64,000 nt of DNA, taken from positions 5,022,001 to 5,086,000 of the forward strand of contig NZ_CP089312.1 of assembly GCF_021545335.1 (NCBI RefSeq), given 5' to 3'. The notes under the pieces are model-generated. The model worked only from the letters and a program-made list of their open reading frames with translations. It did no database searches and had not been told where the DNA came from. Source of the stretch: Streptomyces sp. GQFP. GTDB lineage: Bacteria > Actinomycetota > Actinomycetes > Streptomycetales > Streptomycetaceae. Positions 59,141 through 64,000 of the stretch are shown here, piece by piece. How positions within the stretch are numbered: the stretch's first letter is position 1; every line of letters begins with the position of its first letter. The translations under genes were made by a program, and so were the position numbers.

Positions 59141-60433
59141 TCACAGTGTGCGCAGCAGCACCGCCGGCTGTTCGACGCAGTCCGCCACATAGCGCAGGAA
59201 ACCGCCCGCCGTACCGCCGTCGCACACCCGGTGGTCGAAGGTGAGCCCCAGCTGGACGACCTGCCGCACAGCCAGCTCACCCTCGTGCACCCATGGCTTG
59301 GGGACGATCCGGCCGACGCCGAGCATGGCCGCCTCGGGGTGGTTGACGATCGGTGTGGAGCCGTCGACGCCGAACACGCCGTAGTTGTTCAACGTGAAGG
59401 TCCCGCCGGTGAGTTCGGCAGGGGTGAGGGTGCCGGTGCGGGCGGCCTCGGTCAGCCGCGCGATCTCCGCGCTCAGCCACTCCGCGTTCCTGGTGTGCGC
59501 GTCCCGGACGACGGGGACGACGAGCCCCCGGTCGGTCTGGGCGGCGAAGCCGAGGTGGACACGGTCGAGCCGGACGATCTCCCTGGCCTCCAGGTCGACC
59601 GTGGAGTTCAGCTCGGGGTACCGGGCGAGAGCGGCGGTGCAGATACGGGCGAGCAGGGCGAGGAGGGAGATCTTCGGCGCCCCGGCCGCGTTCATCTGCT
59701 CGCGCGCGTGCATGAGTTCCGTCGCGTCGGCGTCCACCCAGCAGGTCGCGTCCGGGATCTCGCGCCGACTGCGGGAAAGCTTGTCGGCGACGGCACCGCG
59801 GATGCCCTTGAGGGGGACGCGGGTGCCCTCCGCAGAAGCGGCGGCAGGTACGGGAGTAGCAGTCGGGGCCGGGGATTCGGTTCGCGCCACACCGTCGCGC
59901 AGGGCGCGCTCCACGTCGGCGCGCAGGATCAGTCCGTCGGGCCCGGAGCCCGCCAGCTCCCGCAGATCCAGGCCGTTCTCGCGGGCGAGCCTGCGCACGA
60001 GCGGCGAGATGACCGGCACGGGCCCGTCGCCCCGGGCGGGGGCAGGAGCCTGTACGTCCGTGGCGGCCACCGCTGCGGCGGGCGCCGCCTGTTCCCGCCG
60101 TACCCTGCGCCGTCGCGCGGGCGCCTCGGAGGTGCCGTAGCCGACGAGCACGTTCCCGGAGCCCTGGGCGTCACCGGTGTCGGCCGGTGTCCCGACGGCC
60201 ACCGTCACCAGGGGTGCCCCAACAGGGAGTTCGGTGCCCTCCTCGCCGAAGCGGGCGGTGACGACACCGCCGTAAGGACACGGCACGTCGACCATCGCCT
60301 TGGCCGTCTCGACCTCGACGACCGGCTGGTCCACGGCGACGACCTCCCCGACCTCGACCAGCCAGCGCACGATCAGCGCCTCGGTGAGCCCCTCGCCGAG
60401 ATCGGGGAGCCTGAACTCCAGTACCTGTGCCAT
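59141..60433 (-). CDS. bkdC: Branched-chain 2-oxoacid dehydrogenase E2, second copy
   Basis: A 430-residue E2. The lipoyl domain (residues 3-77) has the modified lysine in VEVETAKAMVDVP, the peripheral-subunit-binding domain is VRRLARENGLDLRELAGSGP, and the catalytic motif is LTFDHRVCDGGTAGGF. It overlaps the upstream E1 beta stop by one base (TGATG). Compared with the first copy (39965) it is 45 residues shorter, with a shorter linker. The 10-bp sequence CTGATCACAG occurs twice at the gene's end (59108 and 59137). Confidence 0.93.
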   Translation of the reverse strand: MAQVLEFRLPDLGEGLTEALIVRWLVEVGEVVAVDQPVVEVETAKAMVDVPCPYGGVVTARFGEEGTELPVGAPLVTVAVGTPADTGDAQGSGNVLVGYGTSEAPARRRRVRREQAAPAAAVAATDVQAPAPARGDGPVPVISPLVRRLARENGLDLRELAGSGPDGLILRADVERALRDGVARTESPAPTATPVPAAASAEGTRVPLKGIRGAVADKLSRSRREIPDATCWVDADATELMHAREQMNAAGAPKISLLALLARICTAALARYPELNSTVDLEAREIVRLDRVHLGFAAQTDRGLVVPVVRDAHTRNAEWLSAEIARLTEAARTGTLTPAELTGGTFTLNNYGVFGVDGSTPIVNHPEAAMLGVGRIVPKPWVHEGELAVRQVVQLGLTFDHRVCDGGTAGGFLRYVADCVEQPAVLLRTL

Positions 60434-61437
60434 CAGCGTTCCGCCTCCCATTGCAACCGCCCCACGGCGTCCAGGACACGGTCGACGCCGGGCAGGTGGT
60501 GCCGTTCCAGCATCGGCGGCGGGTACGGGATGTCGAACCCGGCGACGCGCAGCACCGGCGCCTCCAGGTGGTGGAAGCAGCGCTCCGTGACGCGGGCCGC
60601 GATCTCCCCGCCCGGGCCGCCGAAACCGCCCGACTCGTGCACGACGAGGGCCCGCCCGGTCCGCCGTACCGAAGCGCAGACCGTCTCGTCGTCGAACGGG
60701 ACCAGGGAACGCAGGTCGACGACCTCCAGGTCCCAGCCCTCCGCCTCCGCCGCCTGTGCCGCCTCCAGGCAGACGGGCAGCGACGGCCCGTACGTGATGA
60801 GCGTGGCGCTGCGGCCCGGGCGCCGCACCACCGCGCGTCCTATCGGTTCAACGGCCGACGGCTCGTCCGGGTTCCAGGAGTCCTTCGACCAGTACAGGCG
60901 CTTGGGCTCCAGGAACACCACCGGGTCGTCGGAGGCGATGGCGGCCCGCAGCAGGCCGTACGCGTCGGCGACCGTGGCGGGCGTGACGACATGGAGGCCC
61001 GGGGTCGCCATGTAGTACGCCTCGGATGAGTCGCTGTGGTGTTCGACACCGCCGATGCCGCCGCCGTAGGGCACGCGGACGGTGATCGGCAGGGGCATGG
61101 CCCCGCGCGTGCGGTTGCGCATCCGGGAGACGTGCGAGATCAGCTGCTCGAACGCGGGGTAGGCGAACGCGTCGAACTGCATCTCGACGACCGGGCGCAG
61201 ACCGTACATGGCCATGCCGACGGCCGCCCCGAGGATGCCCGCCTCGGCCAGCGGGGTGTCCGTGCAGCGGTCCTCGCCGAACTCCTTCGCGAGCCCGTCG
61301 GTGACCCGGAAGACCCCGCCGAGGGTGCCGACGTCCTCGCCCATGACGTGCACGGCCGGGTCGGCGGCCATGGCGTCGCGCATCGCGCGCGTGAGGGCCT
61401 GCGCCATGGTGGCCGGTTTGAGGGCGACGGTGGTCAT
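60433..61437 (-). CDS. bkdB: Branched-chain 2-oxoacid dehydrogenase E1 beta, second copy
   Basis: A 334-residue E1 beta subunit. It retains HVMGEDVGTLGGVFRVTDGL, DTPLAEAGILGAAVGMAMYG, GGIGGVEHHSDSSEAYY and LEPKRLYW, and the C-terminal transketolase domain LEVVDLRSLVPFDDE. One-base overlaps with both neighbours show tight translational coupling. It is similar throughout to the first copy at 41403-42428 but clearly diverged, so both copies are probably maintained by selection. Confidence 0.93.
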   Translation of the reverse strand: MTTVALKPATMAQALTRAMRDAMAADPAVHVMGEDVGTLGGVFRVTDGLAKEFGEDRCTDTPLAEAGILGAAVGMAMYGLRPVVEMQFDAFAYPAFEQLISHVSRMRNRTRGAMPLPITVRVPYGGGIGGVEHHSDSSEAYYMATPGLHVVTPATVADAYGLLRAAIASDDPVVFLEPKRLYWSKDSWNPDEPSAVEPIGRAVVRRPGRSATLITYGPSLPVCLEAAQAAEAEGWDLEVVDLRSLVPFDDETVCASVRRTGRALVVHESGGFGGPGGEIAARVTERCFHHLEAPVLRVAGFDIPYPPPMLERHHLPGVDRVLDAVGRLQWEAER

Positions 61438-62570
61438 CAGTGCGCCCCTTCCGCCCCGGCATCCAGCTCGGCCCGCAACTGGGCCCGCTGCTCGCGCAGT
61501 TGGGGGGTGGGTTCGGCGTAGACCTGGGAGAACAGGTCCATGGGGTCGAGCGCCGGGTCCTGGTTCATCCGGGCCCGCAGGTCGGCGGCGAGTGCCTCGG
61601 CGTCGTCGCGCGCGGCCCGGATGCCGTCCTCGTCGAGCAGCCCGCGCGCGGTGAGTTCCTGTTCGAGGAGGTCGATCGGGTCGTGCTCGCGCCAGGCGGC
61701 GACCTCGGAGTCGGTCCGGTAGCGCTTGTCGTCGTCGGCGTTGGTGTGGGCCTCCAGGCGGTAGGTCACCGCCTCGACGAGCGTGGGACCACCACCCGCG
61801 CGCGCGTGCCGTACGGCGTCGCTCAGCACCTCGTACATGGCGACCGCGTCATTGCCGTCGACCAGGCGGCCAGGCATCCCGTAGCCGACGGCCTTGTGGG
61901 CCAGCGACGGGGCGGCGGTCTGCTTGGCGAGCGGCACGGAGATCGCGAAGCCGTTGTTCTGGACCAGGAAGACGACCGGCGTCTGCCACACGGCGGCGAA
62001 GTTCAGCGCCTCGTGGAAGTCGCCCTCGCTGGTGCCGCCGTCGCCGACCATGGCCAGCACGACCACGTCGTCGCCCTTGAGCCGGGCGGCGTGCGCGAGC
62101 CCCACGGCGTGCGGCAGCTGGGTCGCGAGCGGGGTGCACAGGGGCGCCACCCGGTGCTCACGCGGGTCGTACCCGGTGTGCCAGTCGCCGCGCAGCAGGG
62201 TCAGCGCCTGTACGGGGTCCACGCCCCTGGCGACGACGGCGAGCGTGTCCCGGTAGCTGGGGAAGAGCCAGTCGCGGTCCTCCAGGGCGAGCGCGGCGGC
62301 CACCTCGCAGGCCTCCTGGCCGACGGTGGAGGGGTACACGGCGAGCCGGCCCTGCTTGGTGAGGGCGGTGGCCTGCGCGTTGTACCGCCGCCCGCGCACC
62401 AGCTGCGCGTACAGCCTGCGCAGCAGTCCCGGGTCCGCCTGCGCCGCCGCCTCGGTGCCGAGGACGCGGTACGGCGCCGCGTCGGGCAGCAGCGGCGCGG
62501 GGTCGGTACGGGGCTGCCAGGCGGGCGGCGGCGTGGGCCGGTATGCGCCCCGCTGCTCCATGACCGTCAT
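61437..62570 (-). CDS. bkdA: Branched-chain 2-oxoacid dehydrogenase E1 alpha, second copy
   Basis: A 377-residue E1 alpha of normal length, without the basic tail of the first copy. The thiamine diphosphate motif is MVGDGGTSEGD...LVQNN, with LFPSYRDTLAV before it and YRLEAHTNADDDKRYR after it. It is the first gene of the second bkd operon and is divergent from bkdR, whose product is the known regulator of this operon type in S. coelicolor. GGAGG lies 7 bases upstream of ATG 62570. Confidence 0.93.
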   Translation of the reverse strand: MTVMEQRGAYRPTPPPAWQPRTDPAPLLPDAAPYRVLGTEAAAQADPGLLRRLYAQLVRGRRYNAQATALTKQGRLAVYPSTVGQEACEVAAALALEDRDWLFPSYRDTLAVVARGVDPVQALTLLRGDWHTGYDPREHRVAPLCTPLATQLPHAVGLAHAARLKGDDVVVLAMVGDGGTSEGDFHEALNFAAVWQTPVVFLVQNNGFAISVPLAKQTAAPSLAHKAVGYGMPGRLVDGNDAVAMYEVLSDAVRHARAGGGPTLVEAVTYRLEAHTNADDDKRYRTDSEVAAWREHDPIDLLEQELTARGLLDEDGIRAARDDAEALAADLRARMNQDPALDPMDLFSQVYAEPTPQLREQRAQLRAELDAGAEGAH

Positions 62571-62614
62571 GACGGCACCTCCTCGTGGGAGACGGCTTCG
62601 GGCACACCACGGAT

Positions 62615-62628
62615 GTGAGGCGCCTCAC
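62615..62628. promoter_or_regulatory. Palindrome in the second bkd promoter
   Basis: GTGAGGCGCCTCAC is a perfect 14-bp palindrome 45 bp upstream of bkdA, followed by a second dyad ACCGA-TTGT-TCGGT (62631-62644). Either could be a regulator site. Confidence 0.45.
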
Positions 62629-62673
62629 CTACCGATTGTTCGGTCGTCGGCACATTTTGGCTACAGGCACCGC

Positions 62674-62726
62674 CAGGCTGTGGACAAACGGTTCTCCACA
62701 GCCTGAGATGGACGCAGTACGTCCAT
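62674..62726. promoter_or_regulatory. bkdR upstream dyads, including a DnaA-box-like pair
   Basis: An 11-bp inverted repeat CAGGCTGTGGA / TCCACAGCCTG (62674-62684, 62695-62705) contains TTGTCCACA on the minus strand (62679-62687) and TTCTCCACA on the plus strand (62692-62700); both fit the Streptomyces DnaA box. A second dyad ATGGACG-CAGTA-CGTCCAT (62708-62726) lies 20 bp before the bkdR start and is a good autoregulatory operator candidate. Confidence 0.5.
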
Positions 62727-62745
62727 GGTAGGGAGGCGGGGGGAC

Positions 62746-63246
62746 ATGGCACCTGAACAAATGGCCGAACGCCCGGAGGGCGGCAACACCCTGCCGCCCG
62801 CACGCCCGCTGGACGCCATCGATCAGGACATCCTGCAGATGCTCCAGGCGGACGGCCGCGCCTCGATCCGGTCCGTGGCCGAACGTGTGCACGTCTCCCG
62901 GGCCAACGCCTACGCGCGCATCAACCGCCTCATGGAGGACGGTGTGATCCGCGGCTTCGGCGCCCGCGTGGACCACGAACGCGCCGGGCAGGGCACCTCG
63001 GCGTACATCACCCTGAAGATCGTCCAGAACTCCTGGCGCACGGTCCGCGAACAGCTCAGGCAGCTCCCCGGGGCGGACCACATCGCCCTGGTCGGCGGCG
63101 ACTTCGACGTCCTCCTGCTGGTCCACACCCCTGACAACAAGGCGCTGCGCGAGCTGGTCCTGATGCGCCTGCAGGCGATGCCGGAGGTGCTCAGCACGCG
63201 CACGCTGCTGGTGTTCGAGGAGGAGGACCTGGACCTGGAGGGCTGA
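62746..63246 (+). CDS. bkdR: Lrp/AsnC-family regulator BkdR
   Basis: A 166-residue Lrp/AsnC protein. The helix-turn-helix (residues 20-70) includes LDAIDQDILQMLQADGRASI and VAERVHVSRANAYARINRL. The RAM effector domain follows (AYITLKIVQNSWRTVREQL, DHIALVGGDFDVLLLVHT). In S. coelicolor the bkdR product regulates the adjacent bkd operon and affects development; the same divergent arrangement is seen here. ATG 62746 has GGAGG 9 bases upstream and is preferred over ATG 62725, which lies in an inverted repeat. Branched-chain amino or keto acids are likely effectors. Confidence 0.9.
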   Translation: MAPEQMAERPEGGNTLPPARPLDAIDQDILQMLQADGRASIRSVAERVHVSRANAYARINRLMEDGVIRGFGARVDHERAGQGTSAYITLKIVQNSWRTVREQLRQLPGADHIALVGGDFDVLLLVHTPDNKALRELVLMRLQAMPEVLSTRTLLVFEEEDLDLEG

Positions 63247-63258
63247 GCCCCCGGCAGG

Positions 63259-63849
63259 TCACTCCGGGCTGCGCAGGCCCCCGAAGACCAGCCGCACCAC
63301 CGCGTCGGAGACCTCCCGCTCGCCCATGCCGCGCCCGTCGGGCCGGTACCACTCGACGACCGAGTTGATCATCCCGAAGACGAGCCGCGTCGCGAGCCGC
63401 ACCTCCACGTCACCGCGCACGTCCCCCTCGGCCGCCGCGGCCCTGAGCAGATCGGCGACCCGGTGGTCGAAGTCCCGGCGCCGTTCCAGGGCCCAGCGCT
63501 CGGTGTCGGTGTTGCCGCGCACCCGCAGCAGCAGCGTCACGTACGGCAGCTCGGCCATGAGCACCTCGACCATGCGCCGTACGACGTACTCCAGACGTCC
63601 TGCGGCGGGCCCCACGCGCGCGTGCTCCTCGTCGAGGATCCCGAAGAGCCCGTCCAGCGCCCGGCTGACGGCGAGGCGCAGCAGCTCCTCCTTGCCGGTG
63701 ACGTGGTGGTATATCGACGACTTGGAGATGCCCGCGGCCTTGGAGAGGTGCTCCATGGAGGTGCCGTCGTAGCCGCGCTCGTTGAACACCTGGACGGCGA
63801 CCTGGAGCAGCGTCGTCGGGGTGTACGTGTCGCGCTTGGCGGTGGTCAT
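63259..63849 (-). CDS. TetR-family transcriptional regulator
   Basis: A 196-residue TetR regulator. The N-terminal HTH reads LLQVAVQVFNERGYDGTSME followed by AAGISKSSIYHHVTGKEELL. The C-terminal domain resembles the family that controls fatty-acid or phenylacetate degradation genes (VTLLLRVRGNTDTERWALER, FGMINSVVEWYRPDG). ATG 63849 overlaps the upstream gene by 4 bp, so it is transcribed with that gene and probably controls it. It converges with bkdR, 12 bp away. Confidence 0.87.
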   Translation of the reverse strand: MTTAKRDTYTPTTLLQVAVQVFNERGYDGTSMEHLSKAAGISKSSIYHHVTGKEELLRLAVSRALDGLFGILDEEHARVGPAAGRLEYVVRRMVEVLMAELPYVTLLLRVRGNTDTERWALERRRDFDHRVADLLRAAAAEGDVRGDVEVRLATRLVFGMINSVVEWYRPDGRGMGEREVSDAVVRLVFGGLRSPE

Positions 63850-64000
63850 GGGGTGCCCTCCCGCTTGTCGGTGGCGTACGCGTGGCGGTAGAGCGCGAGG
63901 GACGGCGCGTACCGTCCGCTCGGGTCGCGCTGGTGGAGTTCGTCGAGGATCTCGTGCGCCCAGCTCCGGCCGAGCCTGCGGCTCCACTCGAAGGGCCCGA
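63846..64000 (-). CDS. 3' end of a gene, possibly a 3-hydroxyacyl-CoA dehydrogenase
   Basis: Only the last 50 codons are in the window. The visible sequence GPFEWSRRLGRSWAHEILDE, then RDPSGRYAPSLALYRHAYAT and KREGTP before the stop, resembles the C-terminal helical domain of 3-hydroxyacyl-CoA dehydrogenases (GP-x-W-x5-G pattern). Its stop overlaps the TetR start (ATGA). Together they suggest a beta-oxidation operon next to the bkd genes. Confidence 0.5.
   Translation of the reverse strand, partial: GPFEWSRRLGRSWAHEILDELHQRDPSGRYAPSLALYRHAYATDKREGTP

Noticed and set aside
59108..59146. Direct repeat CTGATCACAG as a mobile-element footprint
   Set aside because: Only 10 bp, overlapping the bkdC stop, with nothing element-like between the copies; chance or a regulator site is as likely.

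Overview
The window is high-GC actinobacterial DNA and almost certainly Streptomyces chromosome. Gene starts are often GTG or TTG, third codon positions are nearly all G or C, and there are Tat-exported enzymes, a snapalysin/LysR pair, Scr1-type Xre/DUF397 genes, PASTA kinases and a Bpa-type proteasome activator. Three perfect copies of the Streptomyces ParB-binding site parS (GTTTCACGTGAAAC) lie at 18439, 56667 and 56711. In Streptomyces these sites cluster around oriC, so the window is probably in the origin-proximal core. The gene order (metG, aspS, bkd, orphan response regulator, two kinases, second bkd, bkdR) also fits the conserved core as I remember it from S. coelicolor; no alignment was possible.

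Layout. 1-9 kb: an EEP-family membrane phosphatase/nuclease, a FUSC transporter, the snapalysin protease gene divergent from its LysR regulator, a Tat-exported PhoX phosphatase preceded by a textbook PHO box, and a von Willebrand A protein with a long Ala/Glu/Pro repeat tract. 9-18 kb: two different methionyl-tRNA synthetases with a vapBC toxin-antitoxin pair between them, two small proteins, two tandem Tat-exported intradiol-dioxygenase-like proteins separated by an iron-box-like palindrome, and aspS. 18-24 kb: a parS site, a PAS-GAF-PP2C-ATPase phosphatase, then a small accessory patch (winged-helix/zinc-ribbon protein, decayed Xre regulator fused to DUF397, Bro-N protein). 24-39 kb: housekeeping and metabolic genes (pirin, secreted beta-propeller protein, SseB protein, third dioxygenase paralogue, acyl-CoA dehydrogenase, M18 peptidase, cupin, GlxA-like regulator, LURP-one protein, nitrilase, mycothiol-dependent isomerase-like protein, MFS/GntR pair).

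39-64 kb: a D-Ala-D-Ala carboxypeptidase, then two complete three-gene operons for the branched-chain 2-oxoacid dehydrogenase complex (bkdABC at 39965-43747 and 59141-62570). Between them are an orphan NarL-type response regulator, a phosphotransferase carrying a 350-residue repetitive insert, two divergent Ser/Thr kinases, a Bpa-type proteasome activator, a quinone oxidoreductase, a DrrAB-like ABC exporter, a MITE-like element, a K+ channel and molybdenum-cofactor genes. The second bkd operon is divergent from an Lrp/AsnC regulator (bkdR). A TetR regulator and the 3' end of a likely beta-oxidation gene close the window.

The most unusual points are the two parS sites forming the stop codon of moeA and the start of the K+ channel gene, the octapeptide-repeat insertion inside the phosphotransferase fold, the Lys/Ala-rich histone-like tail on one E1-alpha subunit, vapBC between two metG genes, and the Xre-DUF397 fusion created by two apparent deletions. 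I see no CRISPR array, tRNA, rRNA or complete insertion sequence.
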